Source of the DNA: Candidatus Muiribacterium halophilum | GTDB lineage: Bacteria > Muiribacteriota > Muiribacteriia > Muiribacteriales > Muiribacteriaceae | Assembly: GCA_002869225.1 (NCBI GenBank) | Contig: PKTG01000130.1 | Span: 1 to 64,000, forward strand | Direction: 5' to 3' | DNA length: 64,000 nucleotides | In this document: positions 9,127 to 19,344 of the stretch, piece after piece | Layout of the letters: each line of letters starts with the position of its first letter | Position numbering within the stretch: the stretch's first letter is position 1 | Notes under the pieces: model-generated | The model's database searches: none | The model's input: the letters and a program-made list of their open reading frames with translations, nothing else | Told to the model about the DNA's origin: nothing | Translations under genes and position numbers: made by a program

Positions 9127-11205
9127 TTAATCTATTCTAGTAATAGTGATTTTATCAATAAATATCTTATGTGTTGTTTGTATTGTGTTTCCGTATCTTG
9201 CTGCACTGAATACCAGATATACAGGATCAAACTGCTGCACTGTTATACTTGGCCATTCAAAATAGTCAGCATAGTTTGTAGTGCTATAACCGTTAAGTTC
9301 AAATCCCTGTCCTAAGACGCCAGCCTGATTTCTAAGAAGCACCCAATAAATACCTGAAGTATTTGTCTGAACATAATCTACCTTTATAGTATATTTACCG
9401 GTAGTCTCTGGCATCCACATAACTCTGAACTGATCCATATATGCTCTATCAGTATTATATGATAAAGCTCCTGTAGCAGTTCCACTTACGATAGACGTTC
9501 CATCGGTATTCCACCAGTAATTATTACTATAAGTGTATCCTTCTGATGCACCATGACTATCAAATTCTAGAACCTGTATTGAGTTTCCGCTAGCACTAAG
9601 TGAGTTTGATCTTAGCTGATACTGATTAGAGCTAAGATTTCCCCATGAGTTAGACCAGTTTCCAGTAGCATCAAGTACGTTTCTAATCTGTACAGCAGAT
9701 ATAAGAGATTCTCCTTCCATCTGCACAACATTTGTACCACCAGCCGTAGAATCGAATTTTGAAAGTCTTATAAAGTAAGTCTTGTTGGATTCCATAGCGG
9801 TAGTACTGTTATATGAAGCTATCTTATAATAGTAGTTTTTATCATCAGTAAGCTTTCTAGGCTGATAACTCGTACCTGAATGGTTACCCTGTAATAACTT
9901 ATATGTATTTCCATTTCTTGATTCATAAATATTATAAGTATATGAACCACCTACTGTATCCCATGAAAGCTGGACATAATCAGTATTGTCTATAGTAGCC
10001 TGGAAATTTGTCGGAACAGGAAGAACAGTTCCGTTTAACTTCATAGGCTGAGTCATGTCCCCTGTATTACCACTGTAATCAAAAGCTGCGACCCTATAAT
10101 AATAATCTATAGCATTTCCAGAACTATCAAGATTTGAACTATCGGTCCAGTTAGTCTGATTATTAACAATTGCAATTAAAGAATATGGCACCTGTGAAGG
10201 ATTAAAAGAAGAATTATCTACTGTGGATGAAGAATCCACACTTCTATATATCTTATATCCTAATACATCACCTGCTGATTCCTGTCCTGTTGTTCCATTA
10301 TCGTTATAAGGAGGTGCATTCCAGGTAAGCTTTCTTGCATTAGCATTTCCTTCGTATGTAATTTCTGTTATTGCACTTGAACTTGGCCACTGTGGTGCAG
10401 CTGGAGGATATCCATCGTCATTAGCATCATATTGAATAACAATTGATTTTTCTTCAGATTCTAATCCTAAAAGTCCGGATTCCGTTACCGCTCTGACCTT
10501 ATAATAATATCTTGTACTTTCTACAACAGTAGGATCGTTGAAGAAGAAAGCATCGGCTGAAACTCTTGCAACTATTTCATAACTTCCAGTTTCCCCGATT
10601 TTTTTGTATACAATATAAGAATCTATAGCATCGTTATTTGTCTGTATGTCTGATATATTTTCAGGTTCATCCCAAACTAAAGTCACTGAATTATTTGATT
10701 CTCTTACGAGTACAACATTCAGAGGTCTATCAGGCATGTGACCAGCAGCAGTAGTTGGAGCTATTCTGATTCTTTCTGCATCCGATCTTGTTTCTCTAAG
10801 AAGGGAATCAAAAGCTGCTACATAATATGCATATGTCTTTCCTTCTTTAAGGTCTGTTGAATTATCTTCATAGATAAGTGTATCCTTATCAACAATACCT
10901 AAAGGTTTTGTAGTATCATTTCTATAGATCTTGTAACCAATTACGTTGTCTTTAGAAGCACCTTTTATATTTGTAGATACTTTATTCCATCTTAAGATGG
11001 TCTTGTATCTTTTTTCGTTGTAATCTAAGGTCGGATTAGTAAACAGATACACCGACTGCACCTGCAAACCTTGTGGTATAGCTGGCGCTTCACCATCATC
11101 GTACATGGCGATCCCTGCTACTCCAGACTCCTTGCCTCCACAACCTATTACAACAAGTAAAATGAAGATTGCTCCTAAAAACACGAGAAAATGTTTCTTA
11201 CTCAT
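9127..11205 (-). CDS. Fibronectin type III domain lipoprotein
   Basis: Lipobox LVVIGCGG; repeated Fn3-like KIYRNDT...YAYYVAAFDS, YIVYKKIG...YYYKVRAV, YKIYRSVD...YYYRVAAFD. Confidence 0.85.
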   Translation of the reverse strand: MSKKHFLVFLGAIFILLVVIGCGGKESGVAGIAMYDDGEAPAIPQGLQVQSVYLFTNPTLDYNEKRYKTILRWNKVSTNIKGASKDNVIGYKIYRNDTTKPLGIVDKDTLIYEDNSTDLKEGKTYAYYVAAFDSLLRETRSDAERIRIAPTTAAGHMPDRPLNVVLVRESNNSVTLVWDEPENISDIQTNNDAIDSYIVYKKIGETGSYEIVARVSADAFFFNDPTVVESTRYYYKVRAVTESGLLGLESEEKSIVIQYDANDDGYPPAAPQWPSSSAITEITYEGNANARKLTWNAPPYNDNGTTGQESAGDVLGYKIYRSVDSSSTVDNSSFNPSQVPYSLIAIVNNQTNWTDSSNLDSSGNAIDYYYRVAAFDYSGNTGDMTQPMKLNGTVLPVPTNFQATIDNTDYVQLSWDTVGGSYTYNIYESRNGNTYKLLQGNHSGTSYQPRKLTDDKNYYYKIASYNSTTAMESNKTYFIRLSKFDSTAGGTNVVQMEGESLISAVQIRNVLDATGNWSNSWGNLSSNQYQLRSNSLSASGNSIQVLEFDSHGASEGYTYSNNYWWNTDGTSIVSGTATGALSYNTDRAYMDQFRVMWMPETTGKYTIKVDYVQTNTSGIYWVLLRNQAGVLGQGFELNGYSTTNYADYFEWPSITVQQFDPVYLVFSAARYGNTIQTTHKIFIDKITITRID

Positions 11206-11509
11206 AAAATGCTCCTTTCAAAGACAACTTGAAATATATCTGTCTTTTTATTTTTCGGAACATCACTTTAGAATACTTAATTTTTTTACACATTAGTTAC
11301 TGGTAAAAAATAGTGATTAGTGAATAGTGAATAGATTTTAAAAAAAGCATATCTAAGAGTTTAATCTTCTATAGAATCGAACCTTCCTAATAACGAGGTT
11401 CCTTTTCAATTCATCCATTTACTACCAAATACAACAAAGGAAAAATAAAAATAGAAGTTTTAAATCTCTCAGTGGGTGGCGGCGTAGAAAGATTCTATTA
11501 TTCGTAATA

Positions 11510-11675
11510 ATACCTTTAAAGAAGATATGTGATAAAGAAATTTATTAGGTAGTTTATCTTTAGTTTTTAACGACAATGACGGAGGCATACCCTTCGGTCT
11601 GTCGAGTAAAGTGGAGTTAAAAAGAAAGTAAAATAACAATAAATAATTTATTAGAATATCTTTTTTAAAGGTATC
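11510..11675. repeat. 166-bp segment with inverted termini (MITE-like candidate)
   Basis: ATACCTTTAAAgAAGATAT at left end and ATATCTTTTTTAAAGGTAT at right end; second segment with similar ends at 18652-18815. Confidence 0.4.
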
Positions 11676-12129
11676 ACAATCCATCTCCGTGAATTGAACA
11701 ACGAACCGAGTTCTTCTCATAGATCTCATACTCCCCACCCAATGGACACACAGGAAGATGAAAATCTTTTTCTCCGATTATATCACTAATAGCTTTCACA
11801 CTATTCTTATCAAGCTTAGTTATCGGCTCACCTTTCATCGTCTCATAAAAACTTAAAGCTTCATCTAAAAAGACTACATTAGCTCTGCATTCAACTCTGG
11901 ATTTAACATCGTACTTTTCCTGAAATTTTCCATAATAATTAAAGACTATTAAAAGTATTAAAGATAATGCTAAAAATACACCAACAAATGTTGAAATGAG
12001 ATTAAGACCTGAATTTACAAAAAGTCTTCTAAAGCTTTTTCTTCTTTCAATAATATAAGAATGACAATGAGGGCATTTTATAGCTCTCTCATCTATAGTC
12101 ATCTGACAATAAGGACATTTAACAGCCAT
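11674..12129 (-). CDS. Zinc-ribbon membrane protein with pilin-like C-terminal CPxGGxY motif
   Basis: MAVKCPYCQMTIDERAIKCPHCHSYI; TM segment; C-term CPLGGEYEIYEKNSVRCSIHG. Confidence 0.7.
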   Translation of the reverse strand: MAVKCPYCQMTIDERAIKCPHCHSYIIERRKSFRRLFVNSGLNLISTFVGVFLALSLILLIVFNYYGKFQEKYDVKSRVECRANVVFLDEALSFYETMKGEPITKLDKNSVKAISDIIGEKDFHLPVCPLGGEYEIYEKNSVRCSIHGDGL

Positions 12130-12131
12130 TT

Positions 12132-12986
12132 TTACGCCTTTTTCTGTGCCATATTCAGAATGATCTGCGCACTAGCTATCTTTTTATCTATTTCTACTGC
12201 TATTTCTTCCATAGCTTTCTCATCTAGTCCTAAAAACTCAGTCACTTCTTCGTTGAAATCCGGACCTAAAGAATCGCCTGAAAATCCAATCTTTTTAAGT
12301 CTGCACAGGTTATTAGCATGATTGACTATTCCTGCAAGTTCATCTACCGTTCCTGCAATCACTGGTGAATGATGTAAAGCGACAGTTTTAGTTATTACAG
12401 GAGGGAGTTTCCATTTTTCTGTTACCCAGCTACCGATTTGAGCATGATTAATACCTTCAAGTATTGCTTCTTCAGCCTGACTTATATATACAGGTTTCAT
12501 CTCAACTACTTTTAATATGAGCTTAAATCTATCAGAAAAATATTCGGATAATATCAATTTTCCAATATCATGAAGTAAACCACAAATAAATGCTTCTTCC
12601 GGTTTTGCATATTTCAATTTTTCAGCTATTACTTTTGATGCAATACCAACTCCAAGAGAATGTTTCCAAAATTCGCTTACATCTAAAAGACTTGATTTCA
12701 ATTTATCAAAGACAGTAAGAGACAATGCTATGTTTCTTATATCTGTAAATCCAAGAATTACTAAGGCTTGATTGATAGTTGTTATAGTTCGAGGAAAACC
12801 ATAGAAAGGTGAATTTACTATCTTCAGAATATTTGCAGTCAATGTAGGGTCTGAGGAAACAACTTTTGAAACATCAGATACTGAACTTTTGGGGTTTGAT
12901 GTCACTTCCAATAATTTACTTACTACTACAGGAAGCATATTTAGGTTTTTAATACTTTTTATCTTTTCAAGTACCTGAATCTTCAC
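12132..12986 (-). CDS. HDOD-domain protein
   Basis: LNMLPVVVSKLLEVTSNPKSSVSDVSKVVSSDPTLTANILKIVNSPFYGFPRTITTINQALVILG...FICGLLHDIGKLIL. Confidence 0.93.
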   Translation of the reverse strand: MKIQVLEKIKSIKNLNMLPVVVSKLLEVTSNPKSSVSDVSKVVSSDPTLTANILKIVNSPFYGFPRTITTINQALVILGFTDIRNIALSLTVFDKLKSSLLDVSEFWKHSLGVGIASKVIAEKLKYAKPEEAFICGLLHDIGKLILSEYFSDRFKLILKVVEMKPVYISQAEEAILEGINHAQIGSWVTEKWKLPPVITKTVALHHSPVIAGTVDELAGIVNHANNLCRLKKIGFSGDSLGPDFNEEVTEFLGLDEKAMEEIAVEIDKKIASAQIILNMAQKKA

Positions 12987-12998
12987 AATAAAAACTCC

Positions 12999-14000
12999 TT
13001 ATTTTTTTATCTTTCTAACAACATCCAATTTTCCTGCTACTTCGATATACTCTCTTTCATCCTCATTTAAAAGCGCAAGAGAATCTGAGTAAAATTTTAA
13101 AGCTATGTTGTTCTTTCCGTTCTGAACAAATTCATCACCTATCTGTTCATATATAACAGCAAGATTTTTTCTAGTTATATGATATTTTCTTTCATATTCA
13201 TTAGTATAAGTTGGAATATAAGGATTCTTTTCAGCTAATCCATATTTAAAGAAATTTTCCATAGATTCTTCAAATTCAGATAACGCTCTATCTAATATCT
13301 CTTCTTTTAGATGTCTATCACCTGTAAGCTCTTCACTTACTAGATTCTTTTTTATACTTGAGTATAGTTTTTCTATCTCTTTGACATCTTCCTGATCAAA
13401 ATCATCCACTATTGCTTGAGCCTGTTCGAGTTCCTTCCAAGCTTCTTCATATTCTTTTTTTTCAATCATATCTTCAGCTCTTTTTAAATAACCTGTTACA
13501 AGTTTATGTTCTATTTCTTTAAGTTTGGATTCTATATCTTTTCTAAGTTCATCTTTTTCATTAAGCTTTTTAAGACCATTGTATGCTTCTCTAAACTCAA
13601 CATATGCTTCTCTTATGTTTTCTTTTTCAATAAACTCTTCTCCTCTTTCAAGGTTTGCTTCATATTTCTCTACAATGTTTTCTTTTTTTATAAGAGTCTT
13701 TATTTCTTCAAGCTTTTTTCCAATAGATTTTTTATTTTCCTCTGAAGATAATTTCAAAGCCAGGACAAGTTCATCAAAAGCCTCTTCATATGAATTAGCG
13801 GATATAAGGTTTTCTGCAATATCAACATGTTTTTCTGATAGTTTCTGACATACCTCTGATATTTTTACTTTAATATCTTTTTTATTCTGGCCATCAGCAA
13901 GTCTTAAGGCTTTTTCGTACTCTAGTTTTGCATTTCCAAAATCTTCTTCATTAAAAAAATCTTCAGCTTTTTTTACAAAATCCTCATAATTATAAAACAT
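12999..14000 (-). CDS. TPR/coiled-coil repeat protein
   Basis: Repeated AxxLxxxGxxxEAxxEF-type helices. Confidence 0.6.
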   Translation of the reverse strand: MFYNYEDFVKKAEDFFNEEDFGNAKLEYEKALRLADGQNKKDIKVKISEVCQKLSEKHVDIAENLISANSYEEAFDELVLALKLSSEENKKSIGKKLEEIKTLIKKENIVEKYEANLERGEEFIEKENIREAYVEFREAYNGLKKLNEKDELRKDIESKLKEIEHKLVTGYLKRAEDMIEKKEYEEAWKELEQAQAIVDDFDQEDVKEIEKLYSSIKKNLVSEELTGDRHLKEEILDRALSEFEESMENFFKYGLAEKNPYIPTYTNEYERKYHITRKNLAVIYEQIGDEFVQNGKNNIALKFYSDSLALLNEDEREYIEVAGKLDVVRKIKK

Positions 14001-14031
14001 TGCCCCTCCTGTTATTGAACTTATCTAAAGT

Positions 14032-14550
14032 TCATTCAGTAATTAAACGTAATTTATTTTTTAAATGCTTATACAACTCTATTTGATTATTTTTTAGTTT
14101 TTCACTTTCAACTTTATTAAAAACATCTTTTGCCTTTTTAAATTCTCTTACCCTGTAATATGAATAAGATATAATAAGGTCTATGATATTTCTTTCTTCA
14201 GGAAACAAATCTATTCCTGAAAAGGAATGCTTTATTAAAGTATACCAATCCTCTCGATAATAATAAAGTATACCCAGATTCATGAAAGCACTCTTAAAAT
14301 CTTTCTTTATATCAAGCGCTTTATTAAAAAATCTTTCGGCTTTATTATATTGGTTTTTCTCTAAAAAAACAACACCAAGATTATTAAGAATATAAACATC
14401 TTCAGGTGATTTTTTATAAAGTTCTTCAAGAATGATCTGAGCTTGTTCAAATTTATTCTCTTTTATTAATTTTACAGAATCTTTAAAACTACTGGATTTT
14501 GAGATTATTATTCCAATTAATAGTAAAGACAGTATGATCTTTTTTTTCAT
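14032..14550 (-). CDS. TPR-repeat protein with signal peptide
   Basis: YILNNLGVVFLEKNQYNKAERFFNKALDIKKDFKSAFMNLGILYYYREDW. Confidence 0.8.
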   Translation of the reverse strand: MKKKIILSLLLIGIIISKSSSFKDSVKLIKENKFEQAQIILEELYKKSPEDVYILNNLGVVFLEKNQYNKAERFFNKALDIKKDFKSAFMNLGILYYYREDWYTLIKHSFSGIDLFPEERNIIDLIISYSYYRVREFKKAKDVFNKVESEKLKNNQIELYKHLKNKLRLITE

Positions 14551-16004
14551 TTTTTTCCCATTCTGACTCTTTCTATCGCAAGTCTTATCTCTTCTCTTTC
14601 TCTTTCAGTATTTTGCTTTTCGTATGCTTTTTTATAAGCTTCGATACTTTCATCAAATCTGTTTAGTTTATATAGGAGATAAGCATAATAATTTAGGATT
14701 ATATCGTCTCCATCAGAGTTTTTAAGATATTCTCTTATATTTTCGAGAGCTTTTTCAGGAGCTTTCATTTGATTATATAAGATACCCATTCTATATAATA
14801 CATCTGGGTTTTCTTTTTTATATTCATGAGCTTTCTCATAATGTTTTAAAGCATCAAAATAATTTTTTTCTCTATCATACTCAGCAGCTTCTTCAAGATT
14901 TTTTGAAAATGATAAGGAGTCTTTATACGGAGAGATCTGTGTATTCTTATTGAAGGCTTCTACTTTTTCTTTAAGTTTTGAAATAGTCTTTAATTTCTGT
15001 TTTTCAATATCTATTTTAGGTTTATCCGACTTAACTCCAGGAATTATATCTGTCTTTGAAATATAGGCCGAATCAATATTAGAAAGAGTCGACTCGGCTT
15101 TATAACGCCAATCAGAATCCGGATAATCTTCTACTATTTTTTCTAAAGCTACTTTTGCTTTTTTCTGATCTCCATTTATTAGCTGACTTTCTGCTATCAT
15201 ATACAAAGATTCAGCTTTTAGATCAGGATCATCCTCAATAACATTATCATAAGCTCTCTGATAGGCTTTTTCTGCTTTTTTATAATCTTTTCTGAAGAAA
15301 TAAATATCCCCTGTCTTGAAAGAGGCTCTACTAAAATACTCGTTATTTTTCTCGATCTCTTCCAAGAAAGTCAAGGCTTCATCATAATATCCCGCATTAT
15401 ATTTCATATCAGCCAGCATATACAGACTCGCATTATAATAAGGAGATTCCTTATAGTTTCTAACAATATTAAGATAATAATCAGATGCGATGGTATCCAT
15501 ACCTTTTCTTTGAAATTCAAGAGCTATATCATACAAGACATTATAAACCTTCTTCCCCTGACTCCTGGTATATCTTTTCAAAGATTGATTTGCTTCATGA
15601 ATCCAATAATTCTCAGGAAACTTTAAAATAAAATCCCTATATATATTTGCCATCTTATCGAAATTTTTCTCTATTTCATAGGACTTTCCGATAAGATAAT
15701 ATGAATCAGCCACGAGAGGACTCTGGCTATAATCAGTAATGATCTTCTGAAAATATTCCCTTGCCTGTTTTGGATCATTTCTTTTTAAAGCAATATCTCC
15801 TAAAAGATAATATGAAGCATCTGCCCAGTTATTCTCTTTGTATTTTTTGGTGATTACCTTTAATTTTTCTGTAGCTTCCTCAAACATGCCCTTATCATAC
15901 TCACTTACCGCTAAAGAGTATAAATTTTCTACTTCGTCAGCAAAGATATTCAAAGATAATATCATTAGAAGTACAACTATGATTCCTTTATATTTAAAAA
16001 ACAT
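14547..16004 (-). CDS. TPR-repeat (YbgF/BamD-like) secreted protein
   Basis: Signal peptide; ADASYYLLGDIALKRNDPKQAREYFQKIITDYSQSPLVADSYYLIGKSYE and further TPRs. Confidence 0.85.
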   Translation of the reverse strand: MFFKYKGIIVVLLMILSLNIFADEVENLYSLAVSEYDKGMFEEATEKLKVITKKYKENNWADASYYLLGDIALKRNDPKQAREYFQKIITDYSQSPLVADSYYLIGKSYEIEKNFDKMANIYRDFILKFPENYWIHEANQSLKRYTRSQGKKVYNVLYDIALEFQRKGMDTIASDYYLNIVRNYKESPYYNASLYMLADMKYNAGYYDEALTFLEEIEKNNEYFSRASFKTGDIYFFRKDYKKAEKAYQRAYDNVIEDDPDLKAESLYMIAESQLINGDQKKAKVALEKIVEDYPDSDWRYKAESTLSNIDSAYISKTDIIPGVKSDKPKIDIEKQKLKTISKLKEKVEAFNKNTQISPYKDSLSFSKNLEEAAEYDREKNYFDALKHYEKAHEYKKENPDVLYRMGILYNQMKAPEKALENIREYLKNSDGDDIILNYYAYLLYKLNRFDESIEAYKKAYEKQNTEREREEIRLAIERVRMGKK

Positions 16005-16014
16005 TATATCCTCC

Positions 16015-16344
16015 GGTAGAAGAACTATAAGCCGAATTCTGTTTTGATGTCCATTAGTCTAAATCATTATTTTCATAAAGATTTTAGCAACCAACCCGGT
16101 GGTTATGGCGGGACCAACCACCACCCTATTTGGTCTTGCTGCAGAAGGGGTTTGCCAAGCCGACAAATCACTTTGCCGCTGGTAAGCTCTTACCTTACCA
16201 TTTCACCCTTACCTTAAAAAAGGCGGTATATTTTCTGTTGCACTTTCCGTCAGGTCACCCTGCCCGGGAGTTACCCGGCTTCCTGTCCCAGCAGTTCGGA
16301 CTTTCCTCCCCTGATAATCAGGAGCGAACATCTGTTCTTCTACC
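16015..16344 (-). ncRNA. rnpB: RNase P RNA (bacterial type A-like)
   Basis: Minus strand GGGGAGGAAAGTCCGAACTGCTGGGACAGGAAGCCGGGTAACTCCCGGGCAGGGTGACCTGACGGAAAGTGCAACAGAAA ... ACAGAATTCGGCTTATAG; 11-bp P1 helix GGTAGAAGAAC/GTTCTTCTACC closes the ends. Confidence 0.97.
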
Positions 16345-17245
16345 TTTTTCTAAAAATCTTTTTATCAAAAAACACTTCTCTTTCACGATGTGAATATCCA
16401 CAAACATTACAATGAAGTGAGTTTTCCTTTATACCTGGTACACTATATTTTGGATATGATATCACTTTTTCCTCTTTTTGTAATCTAGCACCACATTGCG
16501 GACAACGACTCTTTAGATGAAAATATATAAAAGTTCCACCTATTAAACCAAGAAGACTCAATATTAAAGTAAGTACTATTGGATTATCAAAAACAACCTT
16601 TTCTATCCTATTATCACTTTTTACATCATCGTGTTTTTTAAGGTCATATTCAGCTTTAAGCAATATACTTCTAGCATTTGTAAGTTCATTACCCATCTTT
16701 TCTATGGCTGAAAATATTCCATCACCAATAATTGTCTTATATCTGGTATCTCCGGATTTACCCTCTTTCAAGGATATTTTCATATACTCATCAGCTTTTT
16801 CAAGAGTTGTCTTGATATCTTTAATTATTTCAACCGAAAAATCTTTTGTTAAAATAAAATCAAGGTCTTCTGTAAAAAGAAGATTTACTTCTGGTTCATT
16901 TTTATATATAGCTATAACCAAGGCATTTTGATCTTCTGTTGAATTTTTTTTTATCCATTTCTTTAATATAAGACGACTAAACTCTGTACTTTTTAGACCC
17001 TTTGAATCCTGAAGAGTTATTACTAGAAAATATACTCCAACTGAATTTTTTATTACATCAATACGATCACGAATAGCTACTCGTTTGTTTACTGGGATGA
17101 AGTTTGCAAGATCTATTACTGTATCATCCAATTCCAAAAAATCGGTCTTACTTTCTAATTTAAAATTTTCCTGCATCTTATCATAGATGATTATTCCACT
17201 AAATATCAGAAAAATTAAAAATATAGTTATTTTAACGACTTTCAT
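16340..17245 (-). CDS. TPM-domain (YgcG-like) membrane protein with C-terminal zinc ribbon
   Basis: VIDLANFIPVNKRVAIRDRIDVIKNSVGVYFLVITLQDS...; CPQCGARL...LHCNVCGYSHRE. Confidence 0.75.
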   Translation of the reverse strand: MKVVKITIFLIFLIFSGIIIYDKMQENFKLESKTDFLELDDTVIDLANFIPVNKRVAIRDRIDVIKNSVGVYFLVITLQDSKGLKSTEFSRLILKKWIKKNSTEDQNALVIAIYKNEPEVNLLFTEDLDFILTKDFSVEIIKDIKTTLEKADEYMKISLKEGKSGDTRYKTIIGDGIFSAIEKMGNELTNARSILLKAEYDLKKHDDVKSDNRIEKVVFDNPIVLTLILSLLGLIGGTFIYFHLKSRCPQCGARLQKEEKVISYPKYSVPGIKENSLHCNVCGYSHREREVFFDKKIFRKR

Positions 17246-18342
17246 CAGACACTCCAGTATACAGGACCCATTTTATCACTGATTTTCAGATCTATTTTAT
17301 CAAGTGTTTCTTTTGAGTTTAAAAAATCATACATCAAATTCATAAATACTTTTTCAGTACCATAATGGCCGATATCTATAAGACATAAACCATCTTTAAG
17401 ACTCTCCTGAGCATCATGATATTTAAGATCTCCAGAAATAAAAAGATCAGCTTTTATACGGGTTGCCTTTCTAAGCATTGATGCACCACTGCCATTGCAA
17501 TATACTAATTTTTTTATCTTCTTATCCTTGTTCCCGGATATTTTTATCATTGGATAATCATTCTTTAGTAGTTTTGCTATTTCAAGAAGACTCATTTCTT
17601 CTTTTAGCGATGTTAAAACTCCAAAACCGGATTTATCACCTTTTCTTTTAAGCTCATATACATCATAAGCAACTTCCTCATAGGGATGTTCTTTTATCAT
17701 CTGATCGATTACAGAATTTAAATTTGTTTCCTTGCAGATAGTCTCAACTCTGATCTCTTTAACTTCTTCATCCTTTCCTATTTCCCCAATATGTGGATCA
17801 GTTCCTTCCTGAGGTGTAAAGGTACCAATACCTGAAACATTAAAAGAGCATTTTGAATACTCACCGATATGTCCAGCTCCCTTATCAAACATGGCTTTTC
17901 TAACATTCTCTGTGTCTTTTTCAGGTACAAAAACTACTATTTTATAGAGTTTTTCTGCATCCACTGCATCAAACAGGTCTAATCTTTTTACATAAGACCT
18001 CAGAACATCTGGGAAAAAATCCTTATAGAACCTTTTATCTGCATTTGTATGTGCACATATAATCGATATATTATTTTTCATTGCTTCAAATAACAACAAG
18101 TTAGATTGTCGTGTGAATCGCGTTATCTTTCCAAAAATAACCGGATGGTGTGTAATAATAAGATCTATATTTTTTTCAATTGCTTCATTTAAGACATCTT
18201 GAGTAAATTCAAGACTTATAAGGACCTTTTGTATTTCCTGTTCCATATCTCCCACAAGAAGACCAGTATTATCCCAACTTTCAGATGTCCTAAAAGGCAT
18301 TTCAGAATTTATGATGTTGAATATATTTTTAACTTTTATCAC
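17245..18342 (-). CDS. Nif3-like dinuclear metal center / GTP cyclohydrolase I type 2 family
   Basis: SWDNTGLLVGDMEQEIQKVLISLEFTQDVLNEAIEKNIDLIITHHPVIF...IGHYGTEKVFM. Confidence 0.93.
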   Translation of the reverse strand: MIKVKNIFNIINSEMPFRTSESWDNTGLLVGDMEQEIQKVLISLEFTQDVLNEAIEKNIDLIITHHPVIFGKITRFTRQSNLLLFEAMKNNISIICAHTNADKRFYKDFFPDVLRSYVKRLDLFDAVDAEKLYKIVVFVPEKDTENVRKAMFDKGAGHIGEYSKCSFNVSGIGTFTPQEGTDPHIGEIGKDEEVKEIRVETICKETNLNSVIDQMIKEHPYEEVAYDVYELKRKGDKSGFGVLTSLKEEMSLLEIAKLLKNDYPMIKISGNKDKKIKKLVYCNGSGASMLRKATRIKADLFISGDLKYHDAQESLKDGLCLIDIGHYGTEKVFMNLMYDFLNSKETLDKIDLKISDKMGPVYWSV

Positions 18343-18411
18343 TTGATCCCTCTCATCTGTTTTTTCTTAGTCTTATATTACTATTTCATGAGATAATTTA
18401 CAAAATTTTGT

Positions 18412-18640
18412 AAATAGTGAATAGTGAATAGTGAACGGTGAACAGAAAACAATTAACGTGAAACGTAAAGATTTAAGCGTGAAGCGTAATGGGTAAAAGC
18501 AGAAAATCCTTAAATCGTGGGGTTTGGAATTTGGTGTTCGGGGTTTGGGTTGGTTTTGATCTTCCCAAAATTTAGTTTTATCCCTAGTCCCGGTTATTAA
18601 GTCGGAGTATCGTCAAGTCGAGATGTCGGAATGTAGGATT
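18412..18640 (+). repeat. Mosaic intergenic repeat, copy C
   Basis: TGAATAGTGAATAGTGAACGGTGAACAG...GCGTGAAGCGTAATG...GCAGAAAATCCTTAAATCGTGGGGTTTGGAATTTGGTG...TTGGTTTTGATCTTCCCAAAAT...TTATCCCTAGTCCCGGTTATTAAGTCGG. Confidence 0.8.
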
Positions 18641-18651
18641 TTTTTTCATTA

Positions 18652-18815
18652 ATACCTTTAAAGGAGTGTATTTTGAATAATAGATTATGAAGGATTCGGT
18701 TAATAGAAAAGCGAAAAAAGAAGAAGGACTACCAACGCTAATTCGATGATTTTTGAGCTTTTATATTGGTTGAAGACAATTAATATATGTTCGAAATATG
18801 CAACTTGAAAGGTAT
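18652..18815. repeat. 164-bp segment with inverted termini (MITE-like candidate)
   Basis: TAATACCTTTAAAGGAG at left and CTTGAAAGGTATCA at right; same size class and ends as 11510-11675. Confidence 0.35.
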
Positions 18816-18828
18816 CAAATAAAAAAAA

Positions 18829-18904
18829 TGGTAGTCCCTACGGGAGTCGAACCCGTGCCGCAGCCTTGAAAGGGCTGTGTCCTAGGCCACTAGACGAAGG
18901 GACC
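18829..18904 (-). tRNA. tRNA-Glu (anticodon TTC), CCA encoded
   Basis: GGTCCCTTCGTCTAGTGGCCTAGGACACAGCCCTTTCAAGGCTGCGGCACGGGTTCGACTCCCGTAGGGACTACCA; cloverleaf folds by eye. Confidence 0.95.
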
Positions 18905-18926
18905 ACCTAATTTTTTGTCAAATGAG

Positions 18927-19002
18927 TGGTGGACCCAACTGGAATCGAACCAGTGACCGCCCGGTTATGAGCCGGGAGCTCTACAAACTGAGCTATGGGT
19001 CC
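18927..19002 (-). tRNA. tRNA with CAT anticodon (elongator Met or lysidine-Ile2), CCA encoded
   Basis: GGACCCATAGCTCAGTTTGTAGAGCTCCCGGCTCATAACCGGGCGGTCACTGGTTCGATTCCAGTTGGGTCCACCA; isotype cannot be decided from anticodon alone. Confidence 0.93.
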
Positions 19003-19292
19003 TCTCATTTGGATTTTTATTTTACTATGCAAGGCGTTATATATCAATGTTATAGATTCGTTTTTTTTTTAATATATTTCTTTTTTACTCCTTTTTACTA
19101 TGTTTTACTTTGTATTCGATACCATTCTATATATTTAGATAAATTGTTATTCTTTTTAAAGAATTGAAAGTAAAACACAACTATCTGAATACGCACTAGG
19201 AGAATTTTATCTTTAGTGAGAATTATTTTTACAGTAGAAAATACCTCAGCAGATGATACCGCAGAAAGATTCTCAAAACTCTGATTATAAAT

Positions 19293-19329
19293 AAAAAAAA
19301 GTCTGATTATTAAAAATCAGACTTTTTTA
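19293..19329. terminator. Bidirectional intrinsic terminator
   Basis: AAAAAAGTCTGATTATTAAAAATCAGACTTTTTT. Confidence 0.8.
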
Positions 19330-19344
19330 TTTAAAAGATATAAC

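Noticed and set aside
11469-11738. 89-aa ORF
   Set aside because: Overlaps the well-supported zinc-ribbon gene and repeat segment in another frame; no recognisable domain and biased composition.
16130-16393. 87-aa plus-strand ORF
   Set aside because: Lies antisense across rnpB; the RNase P RNA explains the sequence.
18927-19002. Definite assignment as tRNA-Met
   Set aside because: CAT anticodon could also be lysidine-modified Ile2; needs identity-element analysis or tilS-aware scoring.
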